DNA of 64,000 bases from Pseudorhodoferax sp. Leaf274 (GTDB taxonomy: Bacteria; Pseudomonadota; Gammaproteobacteria; Burkholderiales; Burkholderiaceae_C). This document shows positions 8,619-16,592 of this stretch, in pieces (the stretch's first letter is position 1; each line of letters begins with the position of its first letter). Position numbers and translations under genes: made by a program. Where the stretch lies: the NCBI RefSeq assembly GCF_001422445.1, contig NZ_LMNA01000029.1, positions 252,146 to 316,145 on the forward strand, written 5' to 3'. The notes under the pieces are model-generated. The model was not told the origin of the DNA and did not search any database. It was given only the letters and a program-made list of their open reading frames with translations.

Positions 8619-9755
8619 TCAATGCAGCAGCTGCCGCGCGATCATGTTGCGGTGGATCTCCGAGGCGCCTTCGTAGATGCGCAGCACCCGCAGGTCGCGG
8701 TACACGCGCTCGACCACGGTGCCGCGGCAGTAGCCCGAGCCGCCGAAGATCTGCAGCGCCTTGTCGGCGATGCGGCAGGCCGCCTCGGTGCAGATCACCT
8801 TGACCATGGAGGCCTTCAGCCGCGCGTCCTCGCCGCGTGCGGCGCGCCACACGGCTTCCCACAGCACCATGCGCGCGGCGTGCAGGTCCATGGCCATGTC
8901 CGCGATCATGTGCTGGATGGCCTGGTGCTCGGCCAGCGCCTGGCCGAAGGTGACGCGGGTCTTGGCGTGCTCGATGGTCTGTTCCAGCGCGATGGTGGCC
9001 GGGCCCAGCGCCTGGCAGCCCACGTTCAGCCGCCCTTCGTTCAGGCCCGACATGGCGTAGCCCAGGCCACGGCCTTCCTCGCCCAGCAGGTGGCTGGCGG
9101 GAATGCGGCAGTCGGTGAACGTGACCTCGCACAGGCTGTCGTCCATCCAGCCCATGGTGGGCATGGTGCGCGCCACCCGGAAGCCGGGCGTGCGCGTGTC
9201 CAGCAGGAAGGCCGAGATGCCGTTCTTGCCCTGGCTGCGGTCGGTGGAGGCCAGCACGGTCACGCTCTGGCAGTGGTTGGCGTTGGAGATGAAGACCTTG
9301 CTGCCGTTGAGCACGTAGTGGTCGCCGTCGCGCACGGCGGTGGTGCTCATCTTGGCGGCGTCGGAGCCCGCATGCGGCTCGGTGATGGCGATGCAGTTGC
9401 GCGAGGTGCCGGCGGCGATGCCGGGCAGCCACTGCCGCTTCACCTCCTCCGAACCGTGGTCCACGATGATGTGCACGCCCGGGCCGAGCGCGGACCGCAC
9501 GAACGGCCAGAACTGCGGCGGCAGCCGCCCCAGTTCGAGCTGGATCGCGGTGCTGGTGATGCGGTCCAGCGGGTTGCCGCCATAGGCCTCGGGGATGGAC
9601 ATGCCGTAGAAGCCCATCGCGCGCAGCGCGTCTTCGACGGCATCTGGCACCTGGCCGGTGGCGTGGTACTGGGGCTCGAGCTGCAGCAGCTCGTCGACCA
9701 CCTTGCGCGTGGCGGCCTGCATCTCGGCGGCGTCCGGGGGGAGGTTGAAGTCCAT
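8619..9755 (-). CDS. Acyl-CoA dehydrogenase
   Basis: FAD-dependent acyl-CoA dehydrogenase of 378 residues. It has the FAD/substrate loop CIAITEPHAGSDAAKMSTTA, KVFISNANHC, the helical C-terminal domain with GQALAEHQAIQHMIADMAM, and the catalytic Glu in IYEGASEIHR (about residue 362). It introduces the 2,3 double bond of an acyl-CoA, passing electrons to ETF. ATG at 9755 follows GAGAAA. It has its own operator about 35 bases upstream, so it can be controlled separately from the long operon ending at 9829. A 169-base stretch with nothing recognisable separates it from the convergent MaoC gene. Confidence 0.93.
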   Translation of the reverse strand: MDFNLPPDAAEMQAATRKVVDELLQLEPQYHATGQVPDAVEDALRAMGFYGMSIPEAYGGNPLDRITSTAIQLELGRLPPQFWPFVRSALGPGVHIIVDHGSEEVKRQWLPGIAAGTSRNCIAITEPHAGSDAAKMSTTAVRDGDHYVLNGSKVFISNANHCQSVTVLASTDRSQGKNGISAFLLDTRTPGFRVARTMPTMGWMDDSLCEVTFTDCRIPASHLLGEEGRGLGYAMSGLNEGRLNVGCQALGPATIALEQTIEHAKTRVTFGQALAEHQAIQHMIADMAMDLHAARMVLWEAVWRAARGEDARLKASMVKVICTEAACRIADKALQIFGGSGYCRGTVVERVYRDLRVLRIYEGASEIHRNMIARQLLH

Positions 9756-9787
9756 GGGTTTCTCGGTAGGATGGATGCGCAATGTTA

Positions 9788-9802
9788 AATGGTTGGACCA
9801 AT
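9788..9802. promoter_or_regulatory. GntR/FadR-type operator (TGGTTGGACCA)
   Basis: AATGGTTGGACCAAT in the 73-base gap between the CoA-transferase stop (9829) and the acyl-CoA dehydrogenase start (9755), both minus strand. It is the only one of the ten sites not lying between divergent genes, and implies an internal promoter for the dehydrogenase. Confidence 0.72.
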
Positions 9803-9828
9803 GAGAGCAAGCCCGAAGCGGGCACAGC

Positions 9829-10938
9829 TCAGCTGGCCGGCCAGCGCCGTAGGACGGCTTCGACCGTGCTGGCGTGCGTGGGCGCCAGCCCCTGAACCTG
9901 CGACGGCGTGCGCGAGAAGCGTGGCGCAGGGGCCGGCTGCACCACGCCCTGCACGTCCACGAACGCCGCGCGGGCGCGGTTGTGCGGGTGTTCGCGCGCC
10001 TGGCTGAGCGGCAGCACCGGTGCGAAGCAGGCGTCGCTGCCCTCCAGCAGTGCGCACCACGCGGCCTGCGTGCGCGTGGCGAAAAGGCGCTCGAACTCGG
10101 CCCGCAGCGCGGGCCATGCCGCACGGTCGGCCTGCGATCCGCGCAGATCCTCGGCCACGCCGATGCGTTCGCACAGCTGCGCGAAGAACTGCGGCTCGAT
10201 GGGCCCGATGCTCACGTACTCGCCGTCGGACGTGCGGTAGCTGCCGTAGTAGGGCGCGCCGCCGTCCAGCAGGTTGCTGCCGCGCTGCTCCACGAAGCTG
10301 CCGCGCAGCGCCATCGTGGCGAAGGTGCTCATCAGCGAGATGGTGCCGTCGGTGATGGCGGCGTCGACCACCTGGCCGCGGCCCGAGCGCTGGCGCTCGT
10401 GCAGCGCCGCCAGGATGCCGCTGACCAGGTACAGGCTGCCGCCGGCGTAGTCGCCCACGAGGTTCAGCGGCGGGCACGGTGGTCCGTCCTTCGGCCCGAT
10501 GGCGTGCAGCGCGCCGGTCAGCGCGATGTAGTTGATGTCGTGGCCGGCCGCCTTGGCCAGCGGGCCGGTCTGGCCCCAGCCGGTGATGCGGCCGTAGACC
10601 AGGCGCGGGTTCAGGGCGGCCACGGCGTCGGGCCCCAGGCCCAGGCGTTCCATCACGCCGGGGCGAAAGCCCTCGACCAGCACGTCGGCCTGTGCCAGCA
10701 GGGCCAGCACCTGGCCGCGTGCATCCGGGTCCTTGAGGTCGGCCTGCACCACCGAGCGGCCACGGCCGACGATGTTCTGGCGGTCGCCCAGTGTCTTGTC
10801 CGGTCGGTCGACGGTGACGACGTCCGCGCCCATGTCGGACAGCAGCATGCAGGCGAACGGCCCGGGGCCGATGCCGGCGAACTCGACGACGCGCAAGCCG
10901 GTCAGCGGGCCGGCGGGGTTCAGGTGGGAGTGGTCCAT
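9829..10938 (-). CDS. Alpha-methylacyl-CoA racemase-like CoA-transferase family protein
   Basis: CaiB/BaiF-fold protein of 369 residues that fits alpha-methylacyl-CoA racemase (AMACR/MCR) better than a transferase. It has AGHDINYIALTGAL with His133 and NLVGDYAGGSLYL with Asp163, matching the acid-base His and Asp of MCR (126 and 156), after a typical GLRVVEFAGIGPGPFACMLL opening. It would interconvert (2R)- and (2S)-2-methylacyl-CoA so that S-specific dehydrogenases can act, which implies a methyl-branched substrate. Its start overlaps the end of the DUF35 gene by 19 bases. Confidence 0.85.
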   Translation of the reverse strand: MDHSHLNPAGPLTGLRVVEFAGIGPGPFACMLLSDMGADVVTVDRPDKTLGDRQNIVGRGRSVVQADLKDPDARGQVLALLAQADVLVEGFRPGVMERLGLGPDAVAALNPRLVYGRITGWGQTGPLAKAAGHDINYIALTGALHAIGPKDGPPCPPLNLVGDYAGGSLYLVSGILAALHERQRSGRGQVVDAAITDGTISLMSTFATMALRGSFVEQRGSNLLDGGAPYYGSYRTSDGEYVSIGPIEPQFFAQLCERIGVAEDLRGSQADRAAWPALRAEFERLFATRTQAAWCALLEGSDACFAPVLPLSQAREHPHNRARAAFVDVQGVVQPAPAPRFSRTPSQVQGLAPTHASTVEAVLRRWPAS

Positions 10939-11363
10939 TGCAGCAGGGTGTGGGGAAAGGGGTGGGAGTGGTGTTCGAAGACGCCGGTGACGGGCGCGCC
11001 GATGTGCACCTCCTGCAGCGGGTCGCCCAGCAGGTTGCCCAGCATGCGCAGGCCGCCGGCCTCCGGCAGTTCGACCAGCACCACGAGGTAGGGGCCGTGG
11101 CCCTTCAGGCAGGCATGCGAGGGGTGCCAGACGCGCTCCCAGCTGAAGATGCGCCCTTGCGGCACCACGTCGACCCAGGCCGGATCGAAGGTGTGGCACT
11201 GGTGGCAGATCCATTCGGGCCCGAACTGCCAGGCCTGGCAGGCGCTGCAGCGCTGCACGCGCAGCCGGCCCTCGCGCAGGCCGTCCCAGTAGGGCTTGGA
11301 GAGGTCGTCGGATTCGGGCACGGGCGCGGGCAGTCCGGGCGGCAGGTAGGTCGTCGTGCTCAC
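10920..11363 (-). CDS. DUF35/OB-fold zinc-ribbon protein
   Basis: Protein of 147 residues: zinc ribbon with Cys39, Cys42, Cys53 and Cys56 (RCSACQAW, ICHQC), then an OB-fold domain (GRIFSWERVWHP to PVTGVFEHH). The GTG at 11363 overlaps the upstream stop as GTGA, so translation is coupled to the thiolase-like gene. Such proteins form the acyl-CoA-binding half of Ltp/thiolase complexes. It differs from the DUF35 protein at 3196 in its longer N terminus, so the two pairs probably handle different substrates. Confidence 0.88.
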   Translation of the reverse strand: MSTTTYLPPGLPAPVPESDDLSKPYWDGLREGRLRVQRCSACQAWQFGPEWICHQCHTFDPAWVDVVPQGRIFSWERVWHPSHACLKGHGPYLVVLVELPEAGGLRMLGNLLGDPLQEVHIGAPVTGVFEHHSHPFPHTLLQWTTPT

Positions 11364-12547
11364 AGCGTGTTCTCCGATCCCAGCAGCAGGTTGCTGGCGG
11401 GCGAGACCATGGGGCCGCCGATGACCAGCGCCACATCGCTGCGGCGCGCCTGGCTGGTGGAGGTGCCGCGCACCTGGCGCACGGCCTCCAGCACCAGCTC
11501 GAAGCCGTGCATGTAGCACTCGGCCAGGTTGCCGCCGCTGGTGTTCAGCGGCAGCCGGCCATCGGGGGCCAGCAGGTTCTCGGTGCGCAGGAAGTCGTTG
11601 GCCTCCTCGGGCGCGAAGAAGCCGTGCTCGGCCAGCGCCATGACCACGCCGCCCGTGAAGTTCTCGTAGCTCTGCACCACGCCGACGTCCTGCGGGCCCA
11701 GGTCGGCCATGCGGTACAGGTCGGCGGCCACGCCGCTGTAGTTGGCGCTGGCATAGCGCGGCGCGGCATGGGGCGATGCCGCGGCACGGTACTCCGCGCC
11801 CGTCGCTGCACCCAGGATGTAGGCCGGCTTGGGCGCCAGCGTGCGCGCGCGCTCGGCCGACACCAGCAGCACCGCCGCGGCGCCGTCGTTCTCCATGCAG
11901 CAATCGAACAGCCGCAGCGGCTCGACGATCCAGCGCGCCGCTTCGTAGCGGGCTTCGTCCAGCGGCCTGCCGTGCATCACGGCGCGTGGATTGGCCTGCG
12001 CATGGTGGTAGGAGGCCATGGCGATGGCCCGCAGCGCTGGGCGCTCGATGCCGTGCTCGTGCAGGTAGCGCTGCACGCGCATGGCGAACTTCTGCGGCGG
12101 CGCCAGCACGCCGTAGGGCATCTGGTAGGCCATGTCGCCGCTGACGGTGGGCTCGCCACCGCTCTGGCCGAAGCGGCCGAATTGGCCCTGGGCCAGGCCG
12201 CGGTAGACCACCACGCAGTCGGCCAGGCCGGCGTGGATGGCGGCCGCACCGTTCGCCACGGCCGCGCAGCAGCCGCCACCGCCGCCGCCCCACTGCATGG
12301 TGGCCGAGCGCAGCTGGCGCACGCCCAGCGCGGCCGCCAGGCGCGCCGGGTCGCTGCGGTCGTTGCTGTACGAGGCGAAGCCGTCGACCGTGCGCGGGTC
12401 GATGCCCGCGTCCCGGCAGGCCGCGAGGATGGCCTTGAGCACGAGCTTGAACTCGGGGTCGGGCGAGCCGCCATGCTTGTAGTAAGGCGTCTCGCCGATG
12501 CCCGCCACGGCGACCTGGCCGCGCAGCGTGCGCGCCGCTGCGCTCAT
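11360..12547 (-). CDS. Ltp2-like aldolase / thiolase-superfamily protein
   Basis: Thiolase-fold protein of 395 residues. Its landmarks resemble the side-chain aldolase Ltp2: VAVAGIGETPYYKHGG at the N terminus, a Gly-rich MQWGGGGGGCC where thiolases carry the catalytic Cys, VQSYENFTGG, and LPLNTSGGNLAECYMHG with a Tyr in place of the thiolase His context. Ltp2 cleaves a beta-hydroxy branched acyl-CoA by retro-aldol reaction together with a DUF35 partner, and that partner is the next gene here. Calling it an aldolase is inference from these residues. It starts at ATG 12547, overlapping the upstream stop (ATGA). Confidence 0.85.
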   Translation of the reverse strand: MSAAARTLRGQVAVAGIGETPYYKHGGSPDPEFKLVLKAILAACRDAGIDPRTVDGFASYSNDRSDPARLAAALGVRQLRSATMQWGGGGGGCCAAVANGAAAIHAGLADCVVVYRGLAQGQFGRFGQSGGEPTVSGDMAYQMPYGVLAPPQKFAMRVQRYLHEHGIERPALRAIAMASYHHAQANPRAVMHGRPLDEARYEAARWIVEPLRLFDCCMENDGAAAVLLVSAERARTLAPKPAYILGAATGAEYRAAASPHAAPRYASANYSGVAADLYRMADLGPQDVGVVQSYENFTGGVVMALAEHGFFAPEEANDFLRTENLLAPDGRLPLNTSGGNLAECYMHGFELVLEAVRQVRGTSTSQARRSDVALVIGGPMVSPASNLLLGSENTL

Positions 12548-13827
12548 CGCGCCTTCGCCGTGTCGATGGCGCCGGCCTGCGCCAGCGCAGCGATGCGCTC
12601 GGCGCTGTAGCCCAGCCTGTCGCGCAGGATCTGCTCCGTGTGCTGGCCGATGTCGGGCGCGGCCACGGGGTCGGCCACGGGCGTTGCCGAATAGCGGATC
12701 GGCGAGGCCACGTTGGGCACCCAGCCGTGCTGCGGATGGGCCACGCGGCTCACCAGGCGGCGCTCGACCGCCTCGGGCGAGCGCAGCGCCTGGCCCACGC
12801 TGCGGACCTGGCCGCAGGGGATCGCGGCAGCCCGCATGCGCGGCTGCCAGTGGCTCCACGGCTGCCGGGCGAAGGCCTGGCCGAGGATGGCGAACAGCTC
12901 CTCGCGGCGAGCGATGCGGTCCTTGGGCGTGGCGTACTCGGGCGCGGCGGCCAGGTCGGGCCGCTCCACCACCTGGGTCATCAGGCGCTGGAAGATCTTG
13001 CTGTTGCCGCAGTTGATGTAGAAGGCACCGTCGCTGGCGTGGAACACGCCCGACGGGCAGGTGTCCGGACTGGTGTTGCCATGGCGCTGCGGCTCCTCGC
13101 CGCTGAACAGGTGCTGCACGCTGGCGTAGCCCGTCATCAGCACGGCGTTGTCGAACAGGGCCACGTCCACCTGCTGGCCGATGCCGTGGCGCTCGCGCGC
13201 CATCAGCGCGCCCAGGATGGCGTTGCCGGCCATCATGGCGGTGCTGATGTCCATGACCGGCGACAGCGCGCGCACGCCCTCGCGGTCGGCGTAGCCGTTC
13301 ATGGAGACGAAGCCGCTCTCGACCTGGGCGATCGGGTCGAACCCCAGGCGGTCGGCGAATGCGCCCTCGCGCCCGTAGGCCGACACCGAGGCATAGACCA
13401 GCCGCGGGTTCTGCGCCTTCAGGGCCTCGTAGCCCAGGCCCAGGCGCTCCATCACGCCGGTGCTGAAGTTCTCGGCCACCACGTCGGCATCGGCGATCAG
13501 CTCGCGGGCGATCTGCTGGCCTTCAGCGCTCTTGAGGTCCAGCGCGATGCTCTGCTTGTTGCGGTTGCACCAGAGGTAGGGCCCGCCCAGCGTGGGGTCG
13601 TCGGGATGTGCCGGGGGGTAGTAGCGGTAGGCATCGCCCTGGCCGATGGCCTCGACCTTGATGACCTCGGCGCCCATGTCGGCCAGGATCATGGTGGCCA
13701 GCGGGCCGGCGATGAAGTGCGTGAAGTCCACCACGCGGATGCCGGCCAGCGGCAGCGGGGCGCCGGCGGGGCGCGGCTGGTGTTCGGGAAAGTCCGCCAG
13801 GCGGCTCTGGATGTCGTTGCTGTGCAT
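12544..13827 (-). CDS. CaiB/BaiF type III CoA-transferase
   Basis: CoA-transferase of 427 residues, close to the length of formyl-CoA and succinyl-CoA-dependent transferases. GIRVVDFTHFIAGPLATMIL, MGAEVIKVEAIGQGD and the candidate catalytic Asp193 (SPVMDISTAMMAG) are visible. It likely activates the growth substrate or an intermediate using another acyl-CoA. ATG at 13827 is chosen; the longer frame is unsupported. A Bug binding protein lies 14 bases upstream, repeating the Bug plus CoA-transferase pairing seen at the left edge and at 46-48 kb. Confidence 0.92.
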   Translation of the reverse strand: MHSNDIQSRLADFPEHQPRPAGAPLPLAGIRVVDFTHFIAGPLATMILADMGAEVIKVEAIGQGDAYRYYPPAHPDDPTLGGPYLWCNRNKQSIALDLKSAEGQQIARELIADADVVAENFSTGVMERLGLGYEALKAQNPRLVYASVSAYGREGAFADRLGFDPIAQVESGFVSMNGYADREGVRALSPVMDISTAMMAGNAILGALMARERHGIGQQVDVALFDNAVLMTGYASVQHLFSGEEPQRHGNTSPDTCPSGVFHASDGAFYINCGNSKIFQRLMTQVVERPDLAAAPEYATPKDRIARREELFAILGQAFARQPWSHWQPRMRAAAIPCGQVRSVGQALRSPEAVERRLVSRVAHPQHGWVPNVASPIRYSATPVADPVAAPDIGQHTEQILRDRLGYSAERIAALAQAGAIDTAKAR

Positions 13828-13841
13828 ATCGCCTCGGTGCT

Positions 13842-14810
13842 TCACATCTCGATGCGGGCGCCGTGGATCACGGGCTTCCACTGCTGGATCTCGTCGCCGA
13901 TCAGCTTCTCCATCTCGGCCGGCGTGCTGCTGCGCGCTTCCACGTTGCGGCCGGTGAAGAGCTTGTGGATCTCCGGCCGCGCCACGGCCGCGACCACCGC
14001 CGCGTTCAGCTTCTGGACGATCTCGTCGGGCGTGCCCTTGGGCGCGAGCAGGCCGAACCAGGCCGCGCTCTGGAAGCCCGGCAGCGCATCGGCGATGGCG
14101 GGCACGCCGGGCACCACGGGCGTGGCCTTGAGCGTGCTCACGCCCAGGTACTTGACCTTGCCGGTGGCCAGCATGGTGGCGCCGTCCAGCCCCGTCACGA
14201 AGCTGGCCTGCACCTGCCCGCCGAGCATGGCGGTGGTCAGCGGCGCGCCGCCGTTGTAGGGCACGTGCACCAGGCGGATGCCGGCGGCCGTGTTGAAGTA
14301 TTCGCTGGTGAGGTGCGAGAACGAGCCGTTGCCCACCGAGCCGATGTTGAGCTTGCCGTCCTGCTTCTTCACATAGGCGACGAACTCCTGGACGGTGCCC
14401 ACCGGCAGATCGGCCGGCACGGCCAGGATCATGGGCGTGAACGCCACGGTGGAGATCGGGCGGAAGTCGCGCACTTCGTCGTACGGCGTCTTGCGCATGA
14501 GGGACAGCAATGCGCTGGGGCCGCTGTTGCCGAAGACCAGCGTGTAGCCGTCGGGCGCGGCCTTGGCCACCATGTCGGTGCCGATGGCGCCGCCGGCGCC
14601 GGGGCGGTTGTCGATGATGACGGGCTGGCCCAGCGCCTCCGCCAATGGCTGCTGCACGGCACGCGCCAACTGGTCGGTGCTGCCGCCGGCCGCGTACGGC
14701 ACGATGACGCGGATCGGCTTGCTGGGGTAGGTCTGCGCGGCGGCCGGCAGGGCGGCGGCCAGCAGGGCGAGTGCCAGCGCGTGGCGGCGAAGGATGCGGG
14801 ACTGGGTCAT
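13842..14810 (-). CDS. Bug-family periplasmic solute-binding protein
   Basis: TctC/Bug receptor of 322 residues with signal peptide (MTQSRILRRHALALALLAAA to AAAQ), then TYPSKPIRVIVPYAAGGSTD, VIIDNRPGAGGAIG and HVPYNGGAP. It lies in a minus-strand operon between the GntR regulator (41 bases upstream) and the CoA-transferase, suggesting that import, ring oxidation and CoA activation of one compound are co-regulated. No membrane permease subunits are nearby. Confidence 0.93.
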   Translation of the reverse strand: MTQSRILRRHALALALLAAALPAAAQTYPSKPIRVIVPYAAGGSTDQLARAVQQPLAEALGQPVIIDNRPGAGGAIGTDMVAKAAPDGYTLVFGNSGPSALLSLMRKTPYDEVRDFRPISTVAFTPMILAVPADLPVGTVQEFVAYVKKQDGKLNIGSVGNGSFSHLTSEYFNTAAGIRLVHVPYNGGAPLTTAMLGGQVQASFVTGLDGATMLATGKVKYLGVSTLKATPVVPGVPAIADALPGFQSAAWFGLLAPKGTPDEIVQKLNAAVVAAVARPEIHKLFTGRNVEARSSTPAEMEKLIGDEIQQWKPVIHGARIEM

Positions 14811-14851
14811 GTCGTTTCTCGTGGGGATGGGGAACGGAGGAGGGGCGTCGA

Positions 14852-15607
14852 TCAGGGCGGGGCGGGCCGGTCGCCGGGGCTGTCGAGCAACTGGTGCCAG
14901 TGGCGGCTGGCGCGGTGCATGTGCCCCAGCACCAGCGCCTGGGCGGCGGCGGTGTCGCGCCGTTCGATGCACGCGACCATCTGCCGGTGCTCGGCGGCCG
15001 AGGCCGCGCCTTCGGCGCGGTCCTGGAACCAGACGGCGCGCCGGCCGGCCGTGAACTCGTAGAACGCGTTCAGCACCCGCACCAGCACCGAGTTGTGGGT
15101 GGCGTCCGCCACCGCCAGGTGGAACTGCGTGTCCTGCGCGGCGATGTTGCCTCCCTCGGCCAGCAGCTGCTCGGTGCGCTGCTGGATGCCATGCAGGCGC
15201 TGCAGGTCGGCGTCGCTGCGGCGTTGGCAGGCCAGGCCGGCGGCCAGCACCTCCAGGTGGGCGCGCACCTCGGTGGTCTCGGCCACCTCGTTCGCGGTCG
15301 GCGTCTCGCCCAGGCCGGTCAGCATGACCAGCGCCTCGAAGCTGCTTTCCTTGGCCATGTGGCGCAGGTAGATGCCCGAGTTGGGCCGCGAATCGACCAC
15401 GCGCAGCGCCACCAGCGTGGCCAGTGCCTCGCGCACGGCATTGCGGCCGACGCCCAGGCGTTCGGCGAAGTCGCGTTCGGACGGCAGCCGGTCGCCCGGC
15501 TGCAGCCGCCGCTCGCGCAGGTAGTGCACGATGCCGACCATGGCGGGCTGCGCCGACTGCTTCGCAGGTGGGGCGTCGTGGGCCGTGGGGAAAGCTTCTG
15601 CCAGCAT
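14852..15607 (-). CDS. GntR-family regulator, FadR subfamily (FCD domain)
   Basis: Transcriptional regulator of 251 residues: winged helix-turn-helix (RLQPGDRLPSERDFAERLGV, then VGRNAVREALATL) at about residues 30-95, followed by an all-helical FCD ligand domain (VRAHLEVLAAGLA, DTQFHLAVADATHNSVL). FCD regulators usually repress catabolic operons and release DNA when a carboxylate or acyl-CoA binds. It is embedded in the oxygenase operon, 9 bases after the reductase gene, so it would be made together with the enzymes. It may bind the TGGTNNNACCA sites, but the regulator at 27861 is an equal candidate. Confidence 0.92.
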   Translation of the reverse strand: MLAEAFPTAHDAPPAKQSAQPAMVGIVHYLRERRLQPGDRLPSERDFAERLGVGRNAVREALATLVALRVVDSRPNSGIYLRHMAKESSFEALVMLTGLGETPTANEVAETTEVRAHLEVLAAGLACQRRSDADLQRLHGIQQRTEQLLAEGGNIAAQDTQFHLAVADATHNSVLVRVLNAFYEFTAGRRAVWFQDRAEGAASAAEHRQMVACIERRDTAAAQALVLGHMHRASRHWHQLLDSPGDRPAPP

Positions 15608-15616
15608 GCCCGTGCC

Positions 15617-16570
15617 TCAGAGGTCCAGCACCAGGGTCGGCGAGCGGGCACCCGAGCAGCACACCATGATGGCGTCGTTGCAGGCCTTCTCGTCGTCGGA
15701 CAGGTAGTCGTCGCGGTGGTCGGGCGTGCCGTCGACCACGCGCGTGCGGCAGGTGCCGCAGACACCGGCCGAGCAGGCGTACTGCACGTCCACGTCGTGA
15801 TCGAGCAAGGTGTCCAGGATGGTCTTGCCTTCGGGCACCGTGAAGCGGCGGCCACTGCGCTGCAGCACCAGTTCGAAGCCGCCTGCGGTGGCGGCCGCGC
15901 TGCTGGCGGCGAAGCGCTCGGTGTGCACCTGCGCGGCGGGGCGGCCGGCGCAGGCGGCGACGAACGCGTCGATCATGCGCGCCGGGCCGCAGCAATACAG
16001 GTGCGCCTCGGCCGGCGCGGCTGCCACGATGGCCGCCAAGGGCATGCGCGCGTCGCCGCTGTCGCCCAGGTACAGCTGCACGGCCTGCGCACCGGCGTCC
16101 AGCGCGGCGAGTTCGTCCATGAAGGCCGCGGCCCGTGCCGAGCGCGCCGCATAGTGCAGCTGCCAGGCCCGCCGCGCGCGCTGGCGCTGGCGTGCCATGG
16201 CCAGCAGCGGTGTGATGCCGATGCCGCCTGCGATCAGCACGGCCGGCGCCGTGGTGTCGGCCAGCGCGAAGTCGTTCGACGGGGCGCCGGCCTGCAGCAC
16301 GTCGCCCACGCGCGGGCGGGTATGCATCCAGGCCGAGCCGCCGCGGCCTTCCCTGTCGTGCTGCACGGCGATCACGTAGCGGTGCGTCTCGGCCGGGTCG
16401 TTCAGCAGCGAATAGCTGCGCACCATCTGCTCGGGCAGGTGCAGGTCGATGTGCGCACCGGCCGTGAAGGCGGGCAAGGCCTGGCCCGTGGCCGACACCA
16501 GCTCGTACGAGGCGATGTCCTCCGCCTCCAGCCGGATCTGGCGCAGGCGCAGCTTGAGCAGGTCGTTCAC
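15617..16570 (-). CDS. Oxygenase reductase (FNR-like with C-terminal 2Fe-2S)
   Basis: Class IA oxygenase reductase of 317 residues, similar in layout to phthalate dioxygenase reductase, VanB and PobB. It has a flavin-binding RSYSLLND at 51-58, NAD-binding AGGIGITPLLAMA at about 114-126, and a plant-type ferredoxin domain at the C terminus with Cys266, Cys271, Cys274 (CSAGVCGTC) and Cys304. It passes electrons from NAD(P)H to the Rieske oxygenase encoded 22 bases upstream. Cytoplasmic. Confidence 0.93.
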   Translation of the reverse strand: MNDLLKLRLRQIRLEAEDIASYELVSATGQALPAFTAGAHIDLHLPEQMVRSYSLLNDPAETHRYVIAVQHDREGRGGSAWMHTRPRVGDVLQAGAPSNDFALADTTAPAVLIAGGIGITPLLAMARQRQRARRAWQLHYAARSARAAAFMDELAALDAGAQAVQLYLGDSGDARMPLAAIVAAAPAEAHLYCCGPARMIDAFVAACAGRPAAQVHTERFAASSAAATAGGFELVLQRSGRRFTVPEGKTILDTLLDHDVDVQYACSAGVCGTCRTRVVDGTPDHRDDYLSDDEKACNDAIMVCCSGARSPTLVLDL

Positions 16571-16592
16571 GTGCGTGTCCCGTCGCCGCCGG

